From: Amyelois transitella
Lineage: Eukaryota > Arthropoda > Insecta > Lepidoptera > Pyralidae
Direction of reading: 5' to 3'
Length of the DNA stretch: 64,000 nucleotides
Assembly (NCBI RefSeq): GCF_032362555.1
Contig: NC_083509.1
Span: 868,001 to 932,000 of the forward strand
The notes beneath the pieces were generated by a model, which searched no databases, was not told where the DNA came from, and worked only from the letters and a program-made list of their open reading frames with translations. A program made the position numbers and the translations under genes. Shown piece by piece: positions 48,001 through 58,700 of the stretch. Every line of letters starts with the position of its first letter. Position 1 is the first letter of the stretch.

Positions 48001-50579
48001 AACACCAACAGATGAAGACGTAGTACAATACGTGAACATTGAAGTAATACCGTCCAGAGAAGACGTGAAGCGTTTCACCTTCCGTATCTCAACCACAGCA
48101 TTAAGGGACCTCCAGCCACGCCTCGTGAGCCCCGTCAGGGTCCCAGAACACATCTCACTGCTGCCAACCTTGATTGAGAGATTTGTGAGCGTGTTCAAAC
48201 AGCATGTGGAACAAAATCCTGTTTATTATGTGGATGAGGTATGTGTAGTTATTTTTTTTTTATGTGTGTATGTTTAGTTAATGCATTTATGTGTAGATCA
48301 CTATGATTAATCATTTATCTCTACGGAAGACTTTTGTATATTTAGTTTATTTCTTTGTGTTTTTTAAGCAAAATATTCGAAACTTTGCATGCATGTTTAT
48401 CATAGAATAGAAGTAGGTACCTCATGAACTTATTGTTTGCTGGAATTTTTATTTTATAGCCTTTATTATTTTTTATTATTTACACAGATTAAATCACAGC
48501 ACACAGTCAGCAGCTAAATATTCAATAAGCGTAAGCTATACATTCACGTACAGTTGTCAATTAGTGATACCTTGTATCCAATTTTGAAAATAAATCTTTT
48601 CTATTCTTTTCTAGTTGCCCATCAATTTAAATTTAAATGATAAAGCCTCTTTAGCAATTGTATCTGAATGCCAAGCATAAAAAAGGGATATAACCACGGG
48701 AGTACAGTCAGCAACATAGAGACATCTTCCCCTAATAAAATATAATTACCATAATTTTGGTTTTTATGAATGGAGGTAAATGTTTCTCTGGTTGTGACTT
48801 ATTTCAAACAATGATACAATTTGGAAGTCACACTAAATTTAAAAAATTACCTTTATATTTTTTGGTCCGGATTTCTTAATGCCGTAAGAGAGAAATTCAA
48901 CCTAATTGGTCTAATTTAAAAAAGATGGAAAGCAGAATGGTCAGTTAACATTCTAAAATTTTACTTTATATTATTTACGAGTAGGTATGGCTTCCAATTT
49001 GTACAATCGCCTGCAAAGAAACGTTCCGCGTCTACGGGCTTTGGTTCGTACGAAATGCGGCCACGTACCTCTTCAGGCGACTGTGGGTAGATACTCCCGT
49101 GGGTATAACTCTAAACAAATCGGTAGGAGGTGGAGCAGTGTATCGGCTGTATGCAAGCCCAGGCCGACGTCAAACTCAACCGGCGCTGCCTACCGCCGCC
49201 CGCGCATCTCGAGGGCGGCCCGCCGCAGTGTCAGCAGTGTAACTGCAGGTCTGTTGTAAGCGAAGTCAGAAAGAGATAGATACACATTATGAGATAGAGT
49301 ATCGCCTTTGACGCAATTCACATAAACATTTCAAGAATGAGATAGCGTAAGGTTCACATTATGGTCCGGCCTCCGTACCATGACACGCGCGACGCCGTTT
49401 TTATCGCTCGGAAAACTATCGCTGTTTCGCTTTTTATTGTGACGTGAAACGGGACAGCGGTAGTATATCGTAAAAGGACATTGCAAAAAAATGCCCCGAG
49501 ATTATTTTTTCGTTTACAATTTCAATAAAAGCTAATACAAAATATTAGTCTTTTTTGATCAGTAGACATACATACTTAGTTCTTATCAACTCTTGTTAAT
49601 GTTATGTAAGCTCAGTGATTTAAGAATATGTGGCATGAATTAAAATAGCATGTGTAGATTTATGTGCAATGTGAACGTCACACAAGCTCTATTCCTGCCC
49701 CTGTAGCTATGCACGCGCGACGCCGTTTTTATCGCGCGAAAAACTATCCCCGTACCGTTTCACGTCTAATAAATAGCGAAATAGCGATAGTCTTTTGCGC
49801 GATAAAAATGGCGTCGCGTGACATGACTACGGGGTATGCTGTTGTCATACTTCAATTGATCATCTAGATACATTAGTTTGATAACTAACCAGTTTTTACA
49901 CGAAGCGACTCCCGGCTGACCAATGCTAGTTTTCTGGGCTTCTCACTGGAGAGGAGAATACTCATTCGGGAGAGGATGTCTGAGATACTAGATACATTCA
50001 TCTCGTCTTAGTAACTTTTACCCGCAGTTTCGCCTGCGCGAATTTAGCGCCACCTATATAAAAAAAAAGGTTTTTTGCAAATCTTACTGGAACTATGGTA
50101 TTGACCGGGATGAAAAATACCCTGTTATGTCCTTCTCCACACTCTTAATTTTTTTATACGCACATTTAAATATTATTATATCTGTGGCACAGTCTTGTCT
50201 GTGCCACGGTGGGTTCAGGGTTCGAATCCCTCTCGCTCTGTCTACCCCGTAAAGGATATAGACGTGACTATATGTTTGTATGTATGTATATTTCGATTTA
50301 TATTTATTTATTTATTTTATTTTATAACACACTAGCAGCTTATTAAGCTGATGCGTGTGTATCCAAAACTAAATATGTCACAATTAAAAATAAAAAGGCA
50401 GTATAATGTATGTGTTCAGGGTGCTGTGGTGCTGCAGCTGTATGGCGCGGTGGTGGGCGTCGCGTGCGCAGGGCGAGGCGGAGCGCTGGCTGGCGGGCCG
50501 CTGCTCGTGCCCCGTGTGCCGGGCCGTATTCTGTCTGCTCGACGTATCGCCCGTTGCCCGTTCCACTGAACAGATGTAG
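45008..50579 (+). CDS. TMEM129: TMEM129 ER E3 ubiquitin ligase, complete
   Basis: Multi-spanning ER-membrane RING-type ubiquitin ligase of ER-associated degradation; the human protein works with Derlin-1 and UBE2J2. Exons: 45008-45423, 45547-45676, 47984-48238, 49127-49248, 50420-50579. Phases join: 1083 nt, 360 aa (human 362). The N-terminus MDVLITLFYMLFSICVVYPP forms a signal-anchor-like membrane segment. PTEFVAAGFTIAQLFENYLG is the family signature. Further hydrophobic segments lie at about residues 55-75 and 83-101. The cytosolic C-terminal atypical RING uses CIGCMQ, CQQCNCR, LWCCSCMARWWASR and CSCPVCRAVFCLLD. I chose the exon 4 donor at 49249 (GTCTGT) because it restores the conserved CxCRxxWC; a second donor (GTAAGC, 49256) would not keep frame. 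Confidence 0.95.
45766..46032 (+). mobile_element. Family A full-length copy
   Basis: Well-preserved copy from ATGCCGTGTGGTTCCCGGCA to GACGTGATTATATGTATGTATG, in TMEM129 intron 2. Confidence 0.88.
46073..46240 (+). mobile_element. SINE family C fragment
   Basis: Head-derived GGTAAGGTGCCCGGTTAAAATG, then CATGTACCAATGACTATTTTC and CACATTCAGGCAAGTGGATG, followed by a 3'-tail repeat (46255-46440, minus). Confidence 0.7.
46515..47200 (+). mobile_element. Helitron-like block with two internal copies
   Basis: Starts CTATATATATAAAACTCTTCCG. The segment CGCACAGTCGAAACTACTGG ... CAACCCCCAAGGGGGG occurs at about 46566-46686 and, diverged, at 46855-46970. It is followed by a separate module (GAGATACCGTGGCCCCGGAA to GAGAGGTCATTTGATGATTTC) that I recognise only as lepidopteran repeat-like. 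Confidence 0.55.
47618..47897 (+). mobile_element. Helitron-like non-autonomous element
   Basis: TATACTAATATTATAAAGAGG to GGGCGAAGCCGCGGGCGGAAAGCTAGT. Ends CTAG. Same structural class as 15940-16153 but a different subfamily. TMEM129 intron 2, about 90 nt before exon 3. Confidence 0.7.
49370..49845. mobile_element. Two related foldback elements in TMEM129 intron 4
   Basis: 49697-49835 folds back: CCCCTGTAGCTATGCACGCG with CGACGCCGTTTTTATCGCGC pairs with GCGCGATAAAAATGGCGTCG and GTGACATGACTACGGGG. 49375-49475 is a half-decayed relative (CATGACACGCGCGACGCCGT, TTTATCGCTCGGAAAACTATCG). Probably MITEs; superfamily unknown. Confidence 0.65.
50188..50290 (+). mobile_element. Chimeric SINE head and family A 3' end
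   Basis: A tRNA-like B box (GGGTTCAGGGTTCGAATCCC) is joined directly to CTCTGTCTACCCCGTAAAGG, ATAGACGTGACTATA and (TATG)n, the 3' end of family A. 130 nt upstream of TMEM129 exon 5. Confidence 0.65.
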
Positions 50580-51530
50580 GATCTGTGGTGGATGACTTAC
50601 GGTGGGATTGGCTGAGTTTTTTAATCTATGTTTTTTTTTTTTAGTGAAACTGTATTTGAATATGACCGTTTTCAGGGATTGATTAAGATTCTCGTTCATA
50701 AAAAATTTGTGTGCGTGAGCGAGCTGTGTTGTTGGAAAAAAGAAGTTGCGCATAATCTGCTTATTATAATGATGACGTAACACACATTTTTTTTGAATGA
50801 ATTAAAAAACATTCTTAATTTAAAAATTAAAATCCAAAAATAAATGTGGTTAAAGTTTAAAACGGAGATTTTACATTAAAAGAAAAAGTAAATTAAAATG
50901 ATTGGTTAAAAAAAAGTCCAGAGCTTGTTCACTGAGACCTTCGTATTTTAAATTTTGGTGCGTACATGTGCTGGATATGATCAGCAATATATGTATGTCT
51001 AGTCAAAATAACATAATATAAATACGAAAAAATTACCTTTTTTCGTCTCTTTCTAATTACACCAATTAGAAAAGGAAAAAAAATTAAGATAATTTTTCAT
51101 GTCTTTAGAACTTGCTCACTAAAATGAGCGCTTTCTCCCACGCTGAAAGTTCCTTTGTGTCGTTAGAAATTCCTTAACTCATCCATAACTCATTTTATAA
51201 TGGAATTTTAACTTATTATACACTACGTTTCAAATGAAATGCGTACATATTTCTATCTGGTATTCTTCTTCGCCATTTTATTCCCACTTTTGTGGATTAG
51301 TATATAATATTTCTGTGACTATGTAGATGTTTTTAGATGTAGATAGACTGTGTTAACTGTATAACGTTTGTGTATACTATAAATTAACAGGGCTTGAATA
51401 ACGTCCAATAAATTGATTGCCACTTGAAAAGTGCCAGAAGATTTTCTGCCTAATTTGAAATAACTATTTCAAGCCCTGATATGTAGGTATATATTTAGAA
51501 TCGGTATAATAAAGTTGTTGTAACATTGTG
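50580..51530 (+). other. TMEM129 3' UTR region
   Basis: AT-rich sequence after the stop. The first convincing poly(A) signal before the next repeat is AATAAA at 51508-51513, followed by GTTGTTGTAACATTGTG. The extent is inferred. Confidence 0.45.
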
Positions 51531-51797
51531 CCGTGTGGTTCCCGGCACGAATACAAAAAGAATAGGACCACTCCATCTCTACCCATGGATGTCGTAAAAG
51601 GCGACTAACGGATAGGCTTACAAACTTGGGATTCTTTTTTAGGCGATGGGCTAGAAACCTGTCACTATTTGAATCTCAATTCTATCATTAAGCCAAATAG
51701 CTGAACGTGGCCATTCAGTCCTTTCAAGACTGTTGGATCTGTCTACCCCGCAAGGGATATAGACGTGAACATATGTATGTGTATGTATGTATGTAAC
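51531..51797 (+). mobile_element. Family A full-length copy
   Basis: GTGCCGTGTGGTTCCCGGCA to GACGTGAACATATGTATGTG with TATG repeats. Confidence 0.88.
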
Positions 51798-53510
51798 ATT
51801 GTAGTATGACAGGTACGTGTAATTTTGGTGATAATTGCTGGAAGAGCTGATTTCATGTGGACTTGAGAAGTGACTTTAATTATAAGCTCAAACCAATTTT
51901 TTTTAATGAAATTTTATTATAATAAATTAAACAACTTTTTTGACTGATTATTATTACTTTTCGTACGGAATCGGTCTCCTAGCGAAAATTACCAAAATTA
52001 CAGCTTTATCTCGTAACATGTGACTGAAGTGCTAATTGCGCTAACAAATGTTCCATCAAAATTAATATTATCAATCGGATTGAATGCGATTTCAAACTAT
52101 TTCGAATTTAAACCTGTTTTCTCAACTTAACTATTATTTATAACTATAATATCTATAGGTTACCTTAAAAGGTATTTTTATATTTATATATATAGCTTTT
52201 GGTGCTTGAGTATTTTTATAATTATATACTTTTTTAAATAACGAGAAGGGATATTTCCTTTCGGGATTTGCTAAATGTGTAAATGTTGAATGAAGGGAGG
52301 ATATTACTAAAGAATGTGATTGATAATGCGAACTTAGATAAGAATGTTGAATTATTGTAATTTTATTAAATGATTATTATTTCTATTGATAGATTTTGTT
52401 TGTATAAATTTGACAATAATGTAATTTATGATTTAAATTTTAAATGCATTTATTAGACGTTTTATTTTTGAAGACGTACTTAAATATGAATTGTGTATTT
52501 TGTAAGTTTTTTTAATTAATTTTGCTGCTAAAGTAAACAGTTGACGTTTTTTTGTAACGTAGCTATAAATTAGAAGCATAACAATGTTTTTATGCATTCC
52601 TAACGTATTAAAAATTAATTAATAGATTGAAAAGACAGAATATTGGGACGTTTATAAACTTTTGTCCACTAGATACATGTTTAGATATAGCCAGAAAATG
52701 GTTTATATGTATTTGTCTAACTGTAAGTCAAAGAATTGTTAGTCAAAATATTGGCTTAATAATTGTTATAAGTAAATGTAGTCGTAGTATGTAATCTGTT
52801 CCGCCATTCCGTTCTACATGCCCTCCGTTATAGGGTTTCGTAGGCAAGGAAGGTACCCTAAGGCTCAATTCACACTGGGACGAGACGTCGCATCTTGTCT
52901 TGGTGTAAACTGGCCTTTATGAACTGTGTTGAAGGCCATATCAATGTTTTATCGTAAGTAATAAATGTTTCTGTGTTGTAGATCAGTAATGCAATTAAAA
53001 TTAATGTCCTAAAATACTCAAATTTTTAAATTAACGTTTTGTTAAAATGTTGACTTATAAATCACTTTATAATTTAATGTATTAATTATTTTATTATTTT
53101 TCTGTGAAATTAGAACAATAAGTCAGTAGCCAAATAATTATGTAAATTAGATTAACTAGGTATGTGTCTGAATAAATAAACAAAAAATGATTTAATGTTT
53201 TTGTTTCAATTTTATCGACGCAAGAATATAACAAGATTAGTTTTTTTCTTATCAATAATAAGTCTGTGTATTGTGCCTAACTAAATAACATTTAAAAGCT
53301 AGGGTACCGGAAATGCATTCTGTTGGAATTGTTAATGGCTTAAGCTTTTTACGACGTGGACCTTTTCGTATCATTTCGTGCTTAGTTCACACGTGATATG
53401 CCCAAACAAATACAGGGGCACAAATTATTATTATTACGTAGAAAGTTAATTAAAATTCGGATTTTGGTACTTTCATATTTAATGAATAGCATGTTTTGAT
53501 GAGTGTCATA
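51798..53510. other. AT-rich spacer without visible gene
   Basis: Low-complexity AT-rich DNA. I find no credible coding frame, RNA gene or repeat copy. Confidence 0.5.
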
Positions 53511-53513
53511 GTG

Positions 53514-53862
53514 CGCCGGTGGTCGAATCGGTAAGGTGCCCGGTTAAAATGCGTGATGCGCAGAAAGGCACAGGTTCAAATCCCACCTCGGCCATGTACC
53601 AATGACTCTTTTCAAAGTGATGTACCTACATTTGTTTGTACTAATCGATGCTCTTACGGTGTTTGAAAACATCGTGAGGGACACTTGCATTCAGGCAACA
53701 ATGGATCCAATACGGGTTTACCTGCAATGGTTGCGGAGGTCAGATGGGAGTCGCTTTGTGTAAAAACCTGACTCACCCAATCCAGGATCCATGGTCAAAG
53801 ACAAACCCGGGCTCCTCTCCAGAGAGGTGAGGATTCAACCGAAACTAAAGCCAGGTGCAAGA
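53514..53862 (+). mobile_element. SINE family C, near full-length copy
   Basis: Head GCCGGTGGTCGAATCGGTAA with the B-box-like GGTTCAAATCCCACCTCGG, then CGTGAGGGACACTTGCATTC, GAGGTCAGATGGGAGTCGCT and the 3' end CCGGGCTCCTCTCCAGAGAG to CCGAAACTAAAGCCAGG. Reference copy for this family in the window. Confidence 0.8.
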
Positions 53863-54017
53863 ATGTGTCAAAGTGAACTGTTAATTGATCAATGTAGAAG
53901 TAAGTAGAGGAGCGATAATCGATAGTTGAGGCATTGATAACCGGCTGACACGACATGACCTTAGGACGACCCGACCTTATGACCGTACTCACGAGCGACA
54001 TGGCAACTAAAATAATA

Positions 54018-54228
54018 GATCCTACTGATATTATAAATGCGAAAGTTTGTGAGTACCTTTATCAGGATGTCAATATGGATGTTTGTTACTCTTTCACACA
54101 AAAACCGATTACGATGAAATTCGGTATGTAGGTAGCTGAAGACCCAGAATAACATATATTTTTATCCCGCAATTCCCGAGGGACTGATAGAGTTTCCATG
54201 CGGACGAAGTCGCGGGCGGCCTCTAGTT
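54018..54228 (+). mobile_element. Helitron-like non-autonomous element
   Basis: TCCTACTGATATTATAAATG to GTCGCGGGCGGCCTCTAGTT. Confidence 0.72.
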
Positions 54229-54231
54229 TAT

Positions 54232-54872
54232 TATATACATACATACATACATAAAATCACGCCTCTTTCCCGGAGGGGTAGGCAGAGACTACCTCTTTCC
54301 ACTTGCCACGATCTCTGCATACTTCTTTCGCTTCGTCCACATTCATAACTCTCTTCATACAAGCTCGGCGGTTTCGGGTACTTTTGACCTGACCCTTTAC
54401 CAGGACGTCCTTAATTTGATCAAGATACGTTCGTCTAGGTCTTCCCACTCCGACCTTTCCCTCCACACTCTCCTTGTATATCTGCTTAGTCAACCTGCTT
54501 TCATTCATCCTTTCACATGACCGAACCATCTTAACATACCCTTTTCTATTCCTGTAACTACATCTTCTTTCACATCACAACATTCCCTTATCACGCTGTT
54601 CCTTATCCTGTCACTCAATTTCACACCCATCATACTCCTTAACGCTCTCATTTCCACTGCATTTATTCTGCTTTCATGCTTCTTTTGCCATACCCAACTT
54701 TCACTCCCATACATTAATGTCGGGACCAACACGCCCCTGTGCACAGCCAGTCGAGCCTTTTTGGATAGTTTCTGACTGCTCATAAAGGCATGCAAAGCTC
54801 CATTCACCATGTTCCCCGCGTTCACTCTCCTTTCAATATCACTATCATACTTGCCATCTGATGTAAACTTTT
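54232..54872 (-). mobile_element. TATG-tail LINE, 640-bp 3' fragment
   Basis: Inverted copy of the C-terminal half of the 30.8-32.2 kb ORF (from [15 protein letters not shown] to YPSGKEA) with one frame break near 54525. Its tail abuts the Helitron-like element. Very close to the long copy. Confidence 0.9.
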
Positions 54873-54919
54873 AGAGTAAAGTTGTTGTAAAGTTTATTAT
54901 ATATATGGTATAAATGTAT

Positions 54920-55085
54920 AGTGGTCCTATTCTAAAGAGCCGTGTGGTTCCCGGCGCTTTAGAAGAGTAGCACACATCCTCTTTTCCATGGATGTCGTAA
55001 AAGGTGACTTAGTGAAAGGGTTATAAACAAGGGAATATTCTTTTAGGCGATATGGGCTAGCAACCTGTCACATTTATAATATTAG
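54920..55085 (+). mobile_element. Family A fragment
   Basis: Head GAGCCGTGTGGTTCCCGGCG to GCTAGCAACCTGTCAC. The 3' part is missing. Confidence 0.7.
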
Positions 55086-55784
55086 TTAGGGAGAATTATC
55101 GTCGTTCATCATCCGCACGTTAGTACCAGCCCTTATACTGTACATGTCCACATTCCCCGGCAACCGGCGTCTGGATTTACAATCAATCATGGCTGACCTT
55201 ACATCGTAAAGCTGAAGTTTTAACTACATTTCCCTCACTAATATAAATTGACTTGATGGCTTTGAACCTACGCGATATACCTTTGCAATTAGAGAGCTAC
55301 CTATCATTTGAATCGGAATTAGTTTTTTTAAGAATGCAAATAGAAATAAGAAGTATTCAGTAAGAGGTGTATGATAGTTTTATTCGTTATGGATAAAGAT
55401 GTGAATATTTTCCGAGTCATTAATGGCTAATTTAAACTTTTTTTTTATTTTAACAATAAACGGTGATCAATATGAAAGTGGAAGTTATTTAAATCATTCT
55501 GTTCTGTGAATTAAAATCGCGACAAGTTGGAAACTTTCATCATTTTTTGAAGTCAGTTAATTAAAAAGGGTGCTTGAATGAATTTCCTCGTGAACATGCG
55601 TTTATTATTATAATAACAGTATTTTAGCGATAATTAAAAGTCACTTTGCTCAGAAATAGTGATCAGCAATTAACCATAACCTACCAATAATGATATGATC
55701 TGTGAACAATTTACAAAAATGCCGAGGCATTTTGTCAGTTGTCCTAAAAAAACATAAATCGAATTGTACCTTAAAGCTTGGAAG

Positions 55785-58700
55785 ATGAAGGTGTCTCCAC
55801 TAATTGGGGTGATAACCGACTTCTTCAGAAGAACAACTCTTCATGGCTTCAAGTATTTGGGTTCGCGGTTTTGCCTGGATCGGTAAGTAGGTATACCTAA
55901 TTAGAAGCCACATTACTTACATGACTACCACATTCTTTTGCCGTGCTGTGCCGCGTGGTTCTCAGCACCAATAAAAAAAGAATAGGACCACTCCATCTTT
56001 CCCATGGATGTCGTAAAAGGCGTCTAAGGGGTAGGCTTTTACACTTAGGATTCTTCATTTAGGCGATGGGTTAGCAACCTGTCACTATTTAAATCTCAAT
56101 TCTATCATCAAACCAAATAGCTGAACGTAGGCCAGTCTTTCCAGACTGTTGGCTCTGTCTACACCGCAAGGGATATATACGTTATTGTATGTATGTATGT
56201 ATGTTATTGTTCATTCTGGCTACACATCTAGAAAGACTATATGCGAGCCAATGAATTCCAAGAAATTCACATCCTTTTCTGCGTAGAGGAGTCTGATCCT
56301 CTAGTATTTTTTTTTTAGTTGAACTATCCCATCTCCGTGAGGAAGCGAATCAACGCCAACCGTTTGAAGCAGGCTCTGCTTAAGGACCCCAGATTATCCC
56401 CCTGGATTTTCGCCTTAGCAGGGCCAGGTGGAAGGGGTAGACTGGAGATATCCGTGACTGACGACGGGAGTGATTATGTAAGCTAATTGATAGACTGGGG
56501 ATTGCGAGGGGTCAAACGAAAATGGTACCTATGAGAGACAACAGAGAGCTGAGGTTCCCCCAAGTTCAAGGAACGTGAAGATGAGAGACAAGCAGACGTT
56601 TTAATATACCTAGTTACAAAATTGTTTTCAGATTACTTGGCGGTGTTATAATTTCGGCCTTCCTGGTATTACAATCGATCATCAGATAGGATCCTCTATC
56701 TTGATATTATCCATGATTGCAGCATAATGTGGGTGTTGGTGTGCTGCGCCAGCGCATGCAGTGCCGGTGTGCTATGTGCTGTGCTGTGGGCTCGCTTCAT
56801 GCAGCAACCTGCAATAGTGGCGCTGAATGATACCAAGGACCTGACCAGCGCGACCAGCGGTATGCCGCTAGTCATAGTCTGCCCCCCTGCCGACTTCATC
56901 GCGAACAGAGTCGTTGTTCAATTGTAAGTTCTAGATACTTAGAGGATTCAAGCTGACGGGTGCGTCGTTTTGTACTCTGTGGTTCTTCATTTAGATTTGT
57001 GCATTGCGAGTGCCTTTTGATAATTTTTTTGGAGTCACAGACAGATCAAGACACAACGTGAATGTAAGTGTATTTATTATCTTTTTATTGCTGGCGATGT
57101 GTTGTACTTGGTAGGACAAAATCTCAATTAGCAAGACATCTAAGTACCCAAAGGTTAACAGCACATTTTCGTATGCAACTTAAACGGAGAGCCGAATTCT
57201 GGCTAGACTAGAAAATCCCTGGACCCTGGAAGTCACCCTTAAGCTCTGCGAATTAAATTTCATGATTGGTTATCAAAACAATAGTGCTTTGCGAATTTAA
57301 TGATTGGCAATCAAAATTAATTCCATCTATATTACGTCAGCAAGCCCTTGTCCAATGAGAGCTGGCTTTCCTCCGCGCTGGAGCACGTGATCAGGAAAAA
57401 AAAGGTCCGAGAGGAACACCTGCTGTTGCTTGACAAACGCCTAGACGACCTAGGGATGGCATTGCCTGATGTAAGTACTGAGGTGTAGTTGCTAATTTTT
57501 AATTCACTTTTAACTTATTTTCGCAACCCTTGTCACCAGTAAGTAATAAGATCAAAACAAATGATCTCATCGCATGCCCTATGTTTACAAATCTACTGCA
57601 GGTCATAGCCACCCAAAGTGGTGTGCATCCAGCCAAAATGGGTGGATTTCCAACGCAGGCCCTTTTTCACGTCTTTTTACATTCCAATTAAATAAATTTT
57701 ATTTATATCTTATATATATTAGTATAAGTCAAAGAGCAAAAACGTTATAAACTAAACTACCCAAACACTTAACCCCCATTAGGCCTTACAAAGTAGGTAC
57801 CTAAACACTTAACTCCCATTAGGCCACTGTCCCCTTCTAGGAACAGAATAGAACGCTCTTCAAAACGAACACAGAATCCCTTTAAAGAACAGAACAAAAC
57901 GCTGCTCAAAACGGATATCGACCCAAAAGGGTGCTAAGAGAAAATGCACCAGCTGTAGAAACTATTCCAGTATTGGTCGCCCAAATAACGAATAGCGGGC
58001 GTTTCAAGTACCTTCCAGCTTTCTTATGCATATGTTTAAAAAAAATTGTTTATGGCGACGACATACGTTTAAAAGATCGAGGATAAGAGGTTGATTAAAC
58101 TTTTCATAACCATCAGGCATTGATAAAGTATTCACCGGAGTGTCGCGATATGATCGTGTCCTGTCGCTGGCAGAATCACCAGGTGCCATGCCGGAAGCTG
58201 TTCTGGAAGCAGTTCACAGACTGGGGACTCTGCTGTGTTCTAAATCCTATAAGGTAACTTTATTATTAACCCTCCCCCCCACATTTTCATACTGTGCTAT
58301 GATATACTGTGGTATGATGACCGAATAGTAGTCGAATGTGTCGAGGCAGACAAAACTGCTGTCTCCTCGTTGACTGCAGAGGAGTAACATCAATCAGGAC
58401 CAGGTCCACGGTGACACTTGGATGTGTGGCTGTGAGTTTGAGGACCTGTGCAGCGTGCAGCATGGGATAGGATAGGATAAACTTGGGATTCTTTTTTAAG
58501 CGATGGGTTAGCAACCTGTCACTATTTTAATCTCAATTCTATCATTAAGCCAAATAGCTAAACGTGGCCATTCAGTCTTTTCAAGTCTATGGCTCTGTCT
58601 ACTCCGCAAGGGATATAGACGTGACCATATTTATGTATGAATGTGTGTAAGTCGACGACACACGGAACCTTAATAGATATGTCGGCCCCTTCTCGCGTAC

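Noticed and set aside
48987..49259. 90-codon plus-strand frame starting MASNLYNRL
   Set aside because: Different frame over TMEM129 exon 4; the conserved frame reads CIGCMQ and CQQCNC.
49251..49260. Donor GTAAGC for TMEM129 exon 4
   Set aside because: It would give phase 0 and shift the frame of exon 5; the upstream GTCTGT donor keeps the conserved RING segment.
50343..50783. Minus-strand 146-codon gene
   Set aside because: Antisense of TMEM129 exon 5, whose plus-strand reading carries the conserved RING cysteines.
53514..53590. tRNA gene
   Set aside because: Same reasoning: it is the head of SINE family C, repeated at other places in the window.
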